From Solirubrobacterales bacterium (lineage in GTDB: Bacteria; Actinomycetota; Thermoleophilia; Solirubrobacterales; Solirubrobacteraceae): a DNA stretch of 64,000 bases. Shown in pieces: positions 15,477-24,495 of the stretch (the stretch's first letter is position 1; the number at the start of each line of letters is the position of its first letter). A program made the translations under genes and the position numbers. The notes below the pieces were generated by a model. That model saw nothing but the letters and a program-made list of their open reading frames with translations, did not search any database and was not told the DNA's origin. The stretch covers positions 1 through 64,000 of the forward strand of contig JAFAYV010000088.1 of the NCBI GenBank assembly GCA_019240115.1, given 5' to 3'.

Positions 15477-15787
15477 TGCGCCGCCGCCTTATCGGCGTCG
15501 TCACCTTCCAGCGGCTCGAGGGCGTCTCGTTCTTTCACTCGTCGGTGTACCTCGGCCTGCTCGCGTGCGCGTTCGTGGCGCACAACCCGCAGCCCGAGAC
15601 GTTCATCCTCGGCCTCGGCCACGGCCTGCTGTGGATCGGCATGTCGCTCGTCTGCATCGTCGCCGCCCGCGCGCACGTCATCCCGTTCTGGCTCGCGGTG
15701 ACCGTCGTCGTGCTCGGCGGGCTCGGTCCGTTCGCCGGCTCGATCGGCTTCCTGGTGGCCGATCGTCGGCGGCTCGCGACGCAGTAG
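15476..15787 (+). CDS. Small integral membrane protein (DUF3817-like)
   Basis: A 103-residue protein with three hydrophobic segments. The arrangement resembles DUF3817 proteins: an early FQRLEGVSFF block, GLGHGLLWIGMSLVCIVAA near residue 48, and a final PFAGSIGFLVADRR. It is coupled to the Nudix gene by a TGATG overlap; a GTG one codon earlier is possible. Function is unknown for the family. Its TAG stop forms the first bases of TAGAGT, the possible -10 for the large dehydrogenase gene that follows. Confidence 0.65.
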   Translation: MRRRLIGVVTFQRLEGVSFFHSSVYLGLLACAFVAHNPQPETFILGLGHGLLWIGMSLVCIVAARAHVIPFWLAVTVVVLGGLGPFAGSIGFLVADRRRLATQ

Positions 15788-15807
15788 AGTGAAATCGAGC
15801 CACCCGG

Positions 15808-18800
15808 ATGTCGGTCGATACCAGCACCATCGAAGTCGTGATGCCGGCCATGGGCGACTCGGTCGCCGAGGGCACGGTGCTCCAATGGCACAAGCGCGAG
15901 GGCGACGCCGTCGTCGCCGAGGAGACGCTGCTCGAGATCTCGACCGACAAGGTCGACGCCGAGGTTCCCGCTCCCGCCTCGGGCACCCTGGTCAAGATCC
16001 ACGCCGCCGAGGGCGACTCGCTCGCCGTCGGCGCCGTGCTGGCGGAGATCGCCGCCGACGACCCGGACGCCCGGCCGGCGGGCCGGGGCAACGGCGCCCC
16101 GGCCCCGGAGCCCGCTCCGGCGGCCGCGACCGACGCGACGGCCCCGGCCGCGGGCAACGGCGCGATCGAGGCCGAGCGCCCGGCCGCGGGTGACGAGACC
16201 GAGAGCCCGGCCGCGGGTGGCGAGACCGAGCGCCCGGCCGCGGGTGGCGAGACCGAGCGTCCGGCCGCGGGTGACGAGACCGAGCGTCCGGCCGCGGGTG
16301 GCGAGACCGAGCGTCCGGCCGCGGGTGACGACTCGACCGAGACTGAGACCGTCGACCCCGACCTGCCGGTCTCGGGCGAGGCGCCGCCCGTCAGCGAGGC
16401 CGAGGCCGCCGCCGGCGCCCAGACCGAGGCCGAGGGCGTCGCCTCCGCGCAGGCCGCCGTCGCCGGGGACACGATCGAGATCGTCACTCCGACCGGCGGC
16501 GAGTCGGTCTCGGAGGGGACGATCCTCGAGTGGGCGGTCAAGGTCGGCGACGCGGTCGCCGATGGCCAGACGGTCGTCGAGCTCTCGACCGACAAGGTCG
16601 ACATGGAGCTGCCCGCGCCGGCGGCCGGGACGATCACCGAGATCCTCGCCCGGGAGGGCGAGACGGTGTCGGTCGGACAGGTGATCGCGCGCATGGCCGT
16701 CGCCTCGGCCACGCCGGCCGCGCCGGCCGCCGACACGCCGGCCGCCGACACGCCGTCCCCCGCCGCGCCGTCTCCGGCCCTGGCGACGACGACCGCGCCG
16801 CAGACTCCCGACCGCTCCGGACCGGCGGGCAACGGCGCCCCGGCCCCGGCGCCCGCTCACGCCTCGCCGCTCGCCCGCCGGATCGCCGCCGCCGAGGGCA
16901 TCGATCTCTCCACCGTCCGGGGCACCGCCCGCGGCGGTCGGATCACGAAGGCCGACGTGCTCGCGGCGGGCAACGGTGCCGGTGCCCACGCGGCGGCCAC
17001 GGCGCCGCCCACCCCCGCGCCCGACGCCGAGCCGGCCACGCCCGCCGGCGCGCAGCTGATCAAGGGCAGCGGCGCGGCGCTCGCGCGCTACATGGAGCGC
17101 AGCCGCTCGATCCCCACCGCGACGTCGGTGCGCACACTGACCGTGACGACGCTCGACGCCCGCCGCCGGCAGCTGCGCGAGGCCGAGCAGAGGGTCTCCT
17201 TCACTCACCTGATCGCCTACGCGATCGCCCGGGTGGCGACCGAGGAGATGCCGGTCATGGCCCACCACTTCGCCGAGATCGATGGCAAGCCCCATCGCGT
17301 CGACGACGACGCGGTCAACCTCGGGCTGGCGGTCGACGTCGAGCGCCGGGACGGCACCCGCACGCTGATGGTGCCGGTCATCCGCGACGCCGGGCGGCTG
17401 GGCTTCGACGACTTCCTCGCCGCCTACGGCGAGCTCGTCGAGAAGGCGCGCGGCAACGCGCTGACCGCCGACGACCTCGCGGGCGCCAACCTGACGTTGA
17501 CCAACCCGGGCGGGATCGGCACCGTCGCATCGGTGCCGCGGCTGATGGAGGGCCAGGGGACGATCGTCGCCACCGGCGCGATCGCCTACCCGCCCGGCCT
17601 CGGGCGGATCGGCGCCCAGATCGGGGCCGAGAAGGTCATGACGATGACCTCGACCTACGACCACCGGATCATCCAGGGCGCGGAGTCCGGCCGCTTCCTG
17701 CAGCGCGTCGAGGCGCTGCTGCAGGGCGAGTCGGAGTTCTACGAGCGCGTCTTCGCCGACCTCGGGGTGACGCTCGCGCCGCTGCCGACGCCCGCGGAGG
17801 CGGCGACGACGCCCGCTCCGGCGACGCGGCCCGCTCCTGCCCCCGCTCCCGCGACGACGCCGACGCCCGCCGAGGAGGCCGCGCCGGCGCCCGCCGCCGA
17901 CCCCGAGCGCGACGAGCAGATCATGCGCGCCGTCCAAGCCGCCGACTCACTGCTTAAGGCCCATCGCACGCACGGGCATCTCGCCGCCCGCCTCGACCCG
18001 CTCGGGCGCGAGGCCGAGGGCGACCCCGCGCTCGATCCCGGACCGCTGGGGCTGACCACCGAGCTGATGGCCACGATCCCGTCGCACATCCTGCGCATGT
18101 ACGTCCCGGGCGCGACGCTCGCCGAGGCGCTGCCCGTACTGCGCGAGACCTATTGCGGCACGATCGCCTACGAGATCGAGCACATCGGCTCCCATCGCCA
18201 GCGGTTGTGGCTGCGCGAGGCGATCGAGTCGGGGGCGTTCCGCGCGCCGCTGAGCGCCGACGAGCAGAAGGCGCTGCTCAAGCGCCTCACCCAGGTCGAC
18301 GCGTTCGAGCGGTTCATGCACAAGGCCTACCTGGGCCAGAAGCAGTTCTCGGTAGAGGGGCTGGACATGACGGTCCCGATGCTCGACGAGCTGATCCAGC
18401 TCGCGGCGAGCCGGGGCGCGCGCGAGATCGTCATCGGGATGGCCCACCGCGGCCGGCTCAACGTGCTCGCGCACAACCTCGGCCGGCCCTACGACACGAT
18501 CTTCGCGGAGTTCGAGGGATCCTCGACGCTCGAGCCGATCACGACCCTCCCCCAGGGCGGGACCGGCGACGTCAAGTACCACCACGGCGCGCAGGGCTCC
18601 TACCAGATCTCCGACGGCGAGTCGGTCATCGTCCGCCTCGAGTCCAACCCGTCGCACCTCGAGTTCGTCTGCCCGGTCGCCGAGGGGGCGACCCGCGCCG
18701 CCCAGACGACGCGCCAGGGTCCGCACGCCCATCAGGACACCAACGCCGCGATCCCGATCATCCTCCATGGCGACGCCGCCTTCCCCGGACAGGGCATCGT

Positions 18801-20550
18801 CGCCGAGACGCTCAACCTCCAGGCGCTCGACGGCTACACCGTCGGCGGCACCGTTCACATCATCCAGAACAATCAGGTCGGTTTCACCACCGACGCCGAC
18901 GACGCGCGCTCGACCGCGATGGCCTCCGACCTGGCCAAGGGCTTCGACGTCCCGATCATCCACGTCAACGCCGACGACGTAGCCGCCTGCGTCAGCGCGG
19001 TCCGCCTCGCCTTCGCCTTCCGCCAGGAGTTCGGCCACGACGTGCTGATCGACCTCATCGGCTACCGGCGCTTCGGGCACAACGAGGCCGACGAGCCCGC
19101 CTACACCCAGCCCGAGATGTACTCGATGATCAAGAGGCACCCGTCGGTGCGCGAGCTCTACGCGCGCGAGCTGATCGACGCCGACGTCGTCTCCGAGCAG
19201 GAGTCGACCGAGATGACCGACGGGGTGTGGACCGAGCTGACCGAGTGCCACGCCGAGCTCAAGGAGCGGATCGCCGCCGCCAAGCACGTCGATCACGCCA
19301 CCGGCGAGTACCAGCTCGATCGGACCCCGTCGCCCGAGGTCAAGACCGCGGTCGCGCTCGACCGCCTCCAGGTGCTCAACGAGGAGCTGCTTGCGGTGCC
19401 CGACGGCTTCACCGTGCACCCGAAGCTCCTCAAGCAGCTCGAGCAGCGCCGCGAGGCGCTGGCCACCGACGAGCGCAAGATCGTCTGGGCCCATGCCGAG
19501 GCGCTCGCCTTCGCCTCGCTGCTGTCCGAGGGGATCCCGATCCGCCTCACCGGGCAGGACACCGAGCGCGGCACCTTCAGCCAGCGCCACCTCGTCCTGC
19601 ACGACCCCAAGACCGGCCAGGAGCACTGCGCGATGCAGCACCTGCCCGGGGCGCTGGCGCCGATGGAGCTGCACAACAGCCCGCTCTCGGAGATGGCCTG
19701 CGTCGGGTTCGAGTACGGCTACTCCCAGGAGGGGCCCGAGACGCTCGTCCTCTGGGAGGCGCAGTTCGGCGACTTCGTCAACGGCGCCCAGGTGATCATC
19801 GACCAGTTCATCAGCTCGGGCCTGGCCAAGTGGGGCCAGACCTCGCGCCTGACCCTGCTGCTGCCCCACGCCTACGAGGGCTCGGGCCCCGAGCACTCCT
19901 CGGCGCGGCTCGAGCGCTTCCTGCAGCTCGCCGCCGAGGGCAACATCCGGGTCGCCAACCCGACGACGCCCGCCCAGTACTTCCACCTGCTGCGTCGCCA
20001 GGCGCGGATCGCCAAGCAGCGCCCGCTCGTCGTGATGACGCCGAAGAGCCTGCTGCGGCTTGCGCACGCTTCGAGCTCGACCGACCAGCTCGTCTCGGGT
20101 CGCTTCCGCCCGGTGCTGCCCGACCCGAGCACCGATCCGCAGGCGGTCACCCGGCTCGTCCTGTGCACCGGCAAGATCTTCTACGACCTGCTCGGCGCGC
20201 CGGCGCGGGTGGAGAGCCCGCAGGTCGCGCTGGGCCGCGTCGAGCTGCTCTACCCGTTCCCGCAGACCGAGCTGATGGAGCTCGTCGACACGTATCCCAA
20301 CCTCCGCGAGGTCGTCTGGGTCCAAGAGGAGCCACGCAACATGGGCGCGCGGGCGTTCATGTCGCCGCGCCTGCTCCAGGTGCTCCCCGAGCACCTCCAG
20401 TTCGGCTACATCGGCCGGCCGGAGCGCGCCGCCTCGGGCGAGGGTTATCCGATCGCCCACGCCACCGAGCAGAAGCGGATCGTGTCCGCCGCGCTCGACG
20501 CCGACTGCTCGGTCTCGCAGTTCCCGCTCATGCTGCCCGGAGAGCGCTGA
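15808..20550 (+). CDS. kgd: 2-oxoglutarate dehydrogenase E2-E1 fusion with two lipoyl domains
   Basis: A 1580-residue single chain containing almost a whole 2-oxoglutarate dehydrogenase. In order: lipoyl domain 1 (8-83, Lys48 in STDKV), a Pro/Ala/Glu linker with nonapeptide repeats (about 123-177), lipoyl domain 2 (222-300, Lys263), an E3/E1-binding domain (ASPLARRIAAAEGI near 352), an E2 acyltransferase domain (416-655) and a full E1o domain (703-1580). E1 shows the thiamine-diphosphate motif GDAAFPGQG through NNQVGFTT. The E2 motif is DHRIIQGAESG: the catalytic His is present, but the usual Asp is Gln, as in Kgd/OdhA. Mycobacterial Kgd and corynebacterial OdhA lack lipoyl domains. Only E3 is missing. 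It acts in the TCA cycle, making succinyl-CoA and NADH. Confidence 0.95.
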   Translation: MSVDTSTIEVVMPAMGDSVAEGTVLQWHKREGDAVVAEETLLEISTDKVDAEVPAPASGTLVKIHAAEGDSLAVGAVLAEIAADDPDARPAGRGNGAPAPEPAPAAATDATAPAAGNGAIEAERPAAGDETESPAAGGETERPAAGGETERPAAGDETERPAAGGETERPAAGDDSTETETVDPDLPVSGEAPPVSEAEAAAGAQTEAEGVASAQAAVAGDTIEIVTPTGGESVSEGTILEWAVKVGDAVADGQTVVELSTDKVDMELPAPAAGTITEILAREGETVSVGQVIARMAVASATPAAPAADTPAADTPSPAAPSPALATTTAPQTPDRSGPAGNGAPAPAPAHASPLARRIAAAEGIDLSTVRGTARGGRITKADVLAAGNGAGAHAAATAPPTPAPDAEPATPAGAQLIKGSGAALARYMERSRSIPTATSVRTLTVTTLDARRRQLREAEQRVSFTHLIAYAIARVATEEMPVMAHHFAEIDGKPHRVDDDAVNLGLAVDVERRDGTRTLMVPVIRDAGRLGFDDFLAAYGELVEKARGNALTADDLAGANLTLTNPGGIGTVASVPRLMEGQGTIVATGAIAYPPGLGRIGAQIGAEKVMTMTSTYDHRIIQGAESGRFLQRVEALLQGESEFYERVFADLGVTLAPLPTPAEAATTPAPATRPAPAPAPATTPTPAEEAAPAPAADPERDEQIMRAVQAADSLLKAHRTHGHLAARLDPLGREAEGDPALDPGPLGLTTELMATIPSHILRMYVPGATLAEALPVLRETYCGTIAYEIEHIGSHRQRLWLREAIESGAFRAPLSADEQKALLKRLTQVDAFERFMHKAYLGQKQFSVEGLDMTVPMLDELIQLAASRGAREIVIGMAHRGRLNVLAHNLGRPYDTIFAEFEGSSTLEPITTLPQGGTGDVKYHHGAQGSYQISDGESVIVRLESNPSHLEFVCPVAEGATRAAQTTRQGPHAHQDTNAAIPIILHGDAAFPGQGIVAETLNLQALDGYTVGGTVHIIQNNQVGFTTDADDARSTAMASDLAKGFDVPIIHVNADDVAACVSAVRLAFAFRQEFGHDVLIDLIGYRRFGHNEADEPAYTQPEMYSMIKRHPSVRELYARELIDADVVSEQESTEMTDGVWTELTECHAELKERIAAAKHVDHATGEYQLDRTPSPEVKTAVALDRLQVLNEELLAVPDGFTVHPKLLKQLEQRREALATDERKIVWAHAEALAFASLLSEGIPIRLTGQDTERGTFSQRHLVLHDPKTGQEHCAMQHLPGALAPMELHNSPLSEMACVGFEYGYSQEGPETLVLWEAQFGDFVNGAQVIIDQFISSGLAKWGQTSRLTLLLPHAYEGSGPEHSSARLERFLQLAAEGNIRVANPTTPAQYFHLLRRQARIAKQRPLVVMTPKSLLRLAHASSSTDQLVSGRFRPVLPDPSTDPQAVTRLVLCTGKIFYDLLGAPARVESPQVALGRVELLYPFPQTELMELVDTYPNLREVVWVQEEPRNMGARAFMSPRLLQVLPEHLQFGYIGRPERAASGEGYPIAHATEQKRIVSAALDADCSVSQFPLMLPGER
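16174..16338 (+). repeat. 27-bp tandem repeat coding for the lipoyl linker
   Basis: Six head-to-tail copies of a 27-bp unit (the last 30 bp) encode ERPAAGGET-like nonapeptides between the two lipoyl domains. Copies differ by a few bases. The in-frame period means copy-number change would lengthen or shorten the swinging linker without breaking the frame. Confidence 0.9.
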
Positions 20551-20556
20551 GGCACC

Positions 20557-22122
20557 TTGCGCAAGGTGTTGCTGGGGCTTGGGGCGGCCGTGGCGCTGCT
20601 GGGTGCCACCGCGTGCGGGGCGCGATCGCACGCGGACCCGACCCGCCGCGCGGCCGGCACCGTCCCCGCGAGCGCGCTGACCCGTGCCGCCCCGTCCGCC
20701 CCGACGACCCTGACCGTCGGCCCGGCGAGCGTCGGCGGTCCGGTGCCCGGCGGCTTCCTCGGCCTCTCGCTCGACCTGACGTCGCTCGAGCGCTACGCCG
20801 GCGATGACCCGGGGAAGCTCGACACCCCGTTCGTCCACCTCGTGCAGGCGATCTCGGGCGGTGCGCCCCCGCTGCTGCGGGTCGGGGGCGACAGCACCGA
20901 CTGGAGCTGGTGGCAGATCGGCCATCAGCCGCCTCCGCCCGGGATCCGCTACACGCTGACCCCCCGGTGGATGAGCGTCGCCCACGCGCTCGCCCAGACG
21001 CTGCACGGCAAGCTCATCCTCGGCATCAACCTCGAGGCCGACAGCACGCGGCTCGCCTCCGCCGAGGCCGACGCGATGGTCTCGCGGATCGGCGCGCCGC
21101 TCATCTCGGCGCTCGAGATCGGCAACGAGCCCGAGCTCTACGGGTCCTTCCCCTGGTACAAGGACGCAAGCGGCCATCACGTCTACGGGCGCCCGCCGAG
21201 CTACGACGAGTCCGACTTCTACGCCGACTTCGCCCGGATCGCGAGGGTGATGCCCGGCAGCGTCCGGGTCGCCGGTCCCGACAGCGGCGGCCCGCATTGG
21301 CTGCCGACGCTGGGGACCTTCCTCGCCCAGGAGCCGCGGGTCGGCCTGGCCGCGATCCACGCCTATCCGCTCAAGCACTGCACCCACTCGAAGGTGATCA
21401 CTCCCGTCGACCTGCTCGCGCCTTCGTCCTCGGCCGGGTTCGCGCAGCTCGTCTCGCCGTTCATCGCGGCGGCGCACGCCCACGGCCGCCCCGTGCGGAT
21501 CGACGAGATGAACGGGATCTCGTGCGGGGGGGTCAAGGGGGTCAGCGACACCTACACCTCGACGCTGTGGGTGCTCAACACGCTCTTCGAGCTGCTCCGC
21601 GCCGGCGTCGACGGCGTCAACGTCCACACCGTGCCCGGGACGCTGCAGGAGGTGCTCGGGGCGACCGAGCTCCACGGACGCTGGTCGGTCACGGTCCACC
21701 CCGAGTACTACGGGTTGATGATGTTCGCCCAGGCCGCGCCGGCCGGCGCGCGGGTGCTGCGGCTGACCTGGAAGCCGCCGGCGGGTGTCGACGCCTGGGC
21801 GACGCGCGCGACCGACGGGCGCGTGCGGATCGTGCTCATCAACGACCGCACGGTCAGCGCGCAGACCCTGCGGGTGCGCGCCCCCGCCGCCGGACCGGCG
21901 AGCGTCGAGCGGCTGCGCGCCCCTGGCTGGGGCGCGACCTCGGGGGTCACCCTCGGCGGTCAGAGCTTCGGCGCGGCGACCACCACCGGGATGCTGCAGG
22001 GCACCTCGACGCTCTCGACCCTGCGCCCGGTCGCCGGCCAGCTCGTCGTCCGCCTGCCGCCGGCGAGCGCGGCGCTTCTGACGCTCCCGCCGACCGCCGC
22101 CGGCTCAGCTGTGGCACCCTAG
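20557..22122 (+). CDS. Lipoprotein glycoside hydrolase, GH79-like
   Basis: A 521-residue exported enzyme. MRKVLLGLGAAVALLGATAC is a lipoprotein signal with the Cys near residue 20. The body resembles GH79 (heparanase/beta-glucuronidase-like) TIM-barrel enzymes: SALEIGNEPELYGSF near 186 supplies the acid/base Glu in NEP, and RIDEMNGISCGG near 312 supplies the nucleophile Glu. A C-terminal beta-sandwich (about 400-521) is the usual accessory domain. It would act on an external glycoconjugate. The TTG start has a GAGG 4 nt upstream; GTG 20566 is the alternative. It follows the dehydrogenase by 6 nt. Confidence 0.85.
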   Translation: MRKVLLGLGAAVALLGATACGARSHADPTRRAAGTVPASALTRAAPSAPTTLTVGPASVGGPVPGGFLGLSLDLTSLERYAGDDPGKLDTPFVHLVQAISGGAPPLLRVGGDSTDWSWWQIGHQPPPPGIRYTLTPRWMSVAHALAQTLHGKLILGINLEADSTRLASAEADAMVSRIGAPLISALEIGNEPELYGSFPWYKDASGHHVYGRPPSYDESDFYADFARIARVMPGSVRVAGPDSGGPHWLPTLGTFLAQEPRVGLAAIHAYPLKHCTHSKVITPVDLLAPSSSAGFAQLVSPFIAAAHAHGRPVRIDEMNGISCGGVKGVSDTYTSTLWVLNTLFELLRAGVDGVNVHTVPGTLQEVLGATELHGRWSVTVHPEYYGLMMFAQAAPAGARVLRLTWKPPAGVDAWATRATDGRVRIVLINDRTVSAQTLRVRAPAAGPASVERLRAPGWGATSGVTLGGQSFGAATTTGMLQGTSTLSTLRPVAGQLVVRLPPASAALLTLPPTAAGSAVAP

Positions 22123-22177
22123 CGCCATCCGCTTTCGCCGAGACGGCTCCCGTCGCGACAACTCCCGCCGGACGTTC

Positions 22178-23233
22178 ATGCCAAGCCTCGGCGTGCACGA
22201 CATGGCGATCGACCTCGGGACCGCGAACACGCTCGTCTACGTCGGTGGCCGGGGCATCGTCGTGTCCGAGCCCTCGGTGGTCGCGTCCGATCTCGGTAGC
22301 GGCGCGGTGCACGCCGTCGGGGCCGAGGCCGAGCTGATGATCGGCCGCACGCCGGCGACGATCTCGGCCACCCGGCCGCTGCGCCACGGCGTCATCGCCG
22401 ACTTCGAGGTCACCGAGGAGATGCTGCGCTACTTCATCCGTAAGGTCATCGACCGGCGCACCGCGCATCCGCGCCTGATCGTGTGCGCGCCCTCGGGGGT
22501 CACCGAGGTCGAGAAGCGCGCCGTCGAGGAGGCCTCGCTCGCCGCCGGCGCGCGCCAGGTGCACCTCATCGAGGAGCCGATCGCGGCCGCCATCGGGGCC
22601 GGCCTGGAGATCGAGGAGCCGGTCGGGCGGATGGTGGTCGACGTCGGCGGCGGCACGAGCGAGATGGCGGTCATCTCGCTCGGCGGGATCGTCATCGCCC
22701 GCTCGGTCCGTGTTGGCGGCTACGAGATGGACGAGGCGATCGCCAGCTACATCCGCAACGCCTATCAGCTGGCGATCGGCTCACGGACCGCCGAGACGAT
22801 CAAGATCGAGCTCGGCTCGGCGCTGCCGCTCGGCGACGGCGAGCGGATCTTCGAGGTCCGCGGGCGCCATCTCGTCAGCGGCCTGCCGACCGCGGTGCAG
22901 CTGCGCTCCGAGGAGGTGCGCGCCGCGATCGCCACCCCGCTGGCCGAGATCCTGCGGGCGATCCGCGACACGCTCGAGCAGACTCCGCCCGAGCTCGCCT
23001 CCGACATCGCCCGCGACGGCATCCTGCTCGCCGGGGGCGGCACGCTCATCCGCGACTTCGACGAGCTCGTCGCGCGCGAGACCGGGATGCCCGTCTCCCG
23101 CGCCGAGTCACCGCTGACCTGCGTGGCCGTCGGCTCCGGCCAGGCGCTCGACCATCTCGATACGCTGAGCCTGACCACGCGCCAGCTGGGCCGTTCGCCG
23201 GCGACCCCCGACTGGCGCACCGCCCAGTCCTGA
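22178..23233 (+). CDS. mreB: MreB/Mbl-type bacterial actin
   Basis: A 351-residue actin homologue that polymerises under the membrane and guides lateral wall synthesis. Phosphate-1 loop IDLGTANTLVYV is near residue 11, EEPIAAAIGAGL near 130, phosphate-2 loop VDVGGGTSEMAV near 155, and the adenosine motif GILLAGGGTLI near 283. Length matches MreB. No mreC, mreD, rodA or pbp2 is adjacent, so it stands apart from the usual cluster. ATG 22178 keeps a short SLGVHD leader before the first strand. Its last 126 bp overlap the 3' end of the convergent glycosyltransferase gene. Confidence 0.93.
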   Translation: MPSLGVHDMAIDLGTANTLVYVGGRGIVVSEPSVVASDLGSGAVHAVGAEAELMIGRTPATISATRPLRHGVIADFEVTEEMLRYFIRKVIDRRTAHPRLIVCAPSGVTEVEKRAVEEASLAAGARQVHLIEEPIAAAIGAGLEIEEPVGRMVVDVGGGTSEMAVISLGGIVIARSVRVGGYEMDEAIASYIRNAYQLAIGSRTAETIKIELGSALPLGDGERIFEVRGRHLVSGLPTAVQLRSEEVRAAIATPLAEILRAIRDTLEQTPPELASDIARDGILLAGGGTLIRDFDELVARETGMPVSRAESPLTCVAVGSGQALDHLDTLSLTTRQLGRSPATPDWRTAQS

Positions 23234-24478
23234 GCGACGCTCGCGCCCGGTCATGCGCGCGAGCGCGGCGCTGACCGCGCACGCGGCGAGCAGCACGAGG
23301 AACGGGTCGATCGGCTCCCGGAACCGCGGCGTCTCGGCGTTGACGAATACCGTCGAGAGCAGGAGCAGCAGCGGCATCGCCCACACCCAGCGGGGCGCGG
23401 CCCGGGCCTGGCGGGTGCCGACGCCGGCGAGCGCGAGCGCCGCGAGCAGCCAGAACGCGGCCACGCCGGTGCGCGCGACGTCGACGTCCAGTCCCATCGC
23501 CCACGCCGAGGCGTGCCAGGCCGCCGGGCCCTCGAGCTCGGCCATGCGCAGCAGGTTATGCCAGCCGGCGCTCAGCGGCGCGGTCGGATGGTGCTCGACG
23601 TAGCGGACGGCCCGCACGCCCAGGCGACTGCTGAGCTCGGGCTCGGTGTAGCGGCCGGCGGTGGACCTGAGGTCGGAATCGGCGGGGATCTTCCAGAAGT
23701 AGCGCCACTTGAACGGGATCGCCGTCGCGGCCGCCGACGATGGGTTGTAGGTGCCGCGCACCGTGATCCCCGTCTCGTCGGAGACCGGGATGAAGCGGTG
23801 CATCACGACCGCGTTGCGGATCGTCCACGGCGCGATCATCAGCGCGCAGGCGAGCGTCAGCGTGACGACGCCGCGGACGCGGGCGACGGGGGCTATCGCG
23901 AAGGCCAGCGGCAGCCACAGCAGGATCGCGTTCTCATGGGTCAGGGTGGCGAGCCCGAGCACGAGCCCGGTCGCGGCCGCCCAGCGCAGCGGATGGCCCG
24001 AGCGCGCCCCGCGGAGGGCCATCCAGACGGCGCTGAGCTCGAGCACGAGGAGCAGGTTCTCGGCCACCAGCGTGCCCGAGGTCTCGATCAGCACCGGGTA
24101 GATCGCCGCCAGGCCCATCGCGACCAGGGCGGTCGGCATGCCGAACAGCTCCAGCGCGACCAGCCCCACCAGCCCCACCGCCAGCGTCCCGACGACCGCC
24201 TGCTCGATCCGCTCTCCGGGCACGGCGGGGCGGTGCCCCGACGCGTGCCCGTCCAGCAGGTCGGCGATCGCCAGCGCATACGGAAACGCCGGCGGGAAGT
24301 AGGCGGTCGGCCCGCGCGCGCCGCCGGCAGCCGCGCCCGGCCCCGAGCCGGTGTCGTAGTCGCCGGTGCGCGCGATCTCGGAGGCGAGCCGGTTGTACGT
24401 CCCGGCGTCGTTGACCGGCCGGTAGGGGGTGTGCTGCACGTAGGCGATCCGCAGCCCCAGCGCCGCGATCAGGATCAC
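23108..24478 (-). CDS. Polytopic membrane glycosyltransferase (GT39/ArnT-like)
   Basis: A 456-residue membrane protein with about 10 hydrophobic segments. The first loop has VNDAGTYNRLASEI near residue 25, the place of the catalytic Asp in GT-C enzymes, and PTAYFPPAFPYALAI near 62. This fits polyprenyl-phosphate-sugar dependent GT-C transferases that modify proteins or wall glycans outside the membrane. GTG 24478 starts right at the first membrane helix; a TTG at 24529 would add MGLRGHRRHPLTA and overlap the upstream gene by 34 nt. The final 40 residues are antisense to mreB and may not be conserved. Confidence 0.75.
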   Translation of the reverse strand: MILIAALGLRIAYVQHTPYRPVNDAGTYNRLASEIARTGDYDTGSGPGAAAGGARGPTAYFPPAFPYALAIADLLDGHASGHRPAVPGERIEQAVVGTLAVGLVGLVALELFGMPTALVAMGLAAIYPVLIETSGTLVAENLLLVLELSAVWMALRGARSGHPLRWAAATGLVLGLATLTHENAILLWLPLAFAIAPVARVRGVVTLTLACALMIAPWTIRNAVVMHRFIPVSDETGITVRGTYNPSSAAATAIPFKWRYFWKIPADSDLRSTAGRYTEPELSSRLGVRAVRYVEHHPTAPLSAGWHNLLRMAELEGPAAWHASAWAMGLDVDVARTGVAAFWLLAALALAGVGTRQARAAPRWVWAMPLLLLLSTVFVNAETPRFREPIDPFLVLLAACAVSAALARMTGRERRSGLGGAPVGGRRRTAQLARGQAQRIEMVERLAGADGHAGQR

Positions 24479-24495
24479 GCCGACGGCGACGGCCG

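Noticed and set aside
15535-17937. 800-codon minus-strand frame rich in GRRxxRGRR and ATRGRTLGL repeats
   Set aside because: The repeats mirror the plus-strand lipoyl-linker minisatellite. No independent coding signal.
17947-21699. 1250-codon open frame on the minus strand
   Set aside because: Antisense to the dehydrogenase and GH79 genes. The product is Arg/Gly/Asp/Leu-biased with no domain; it is a by-product of high GC content.
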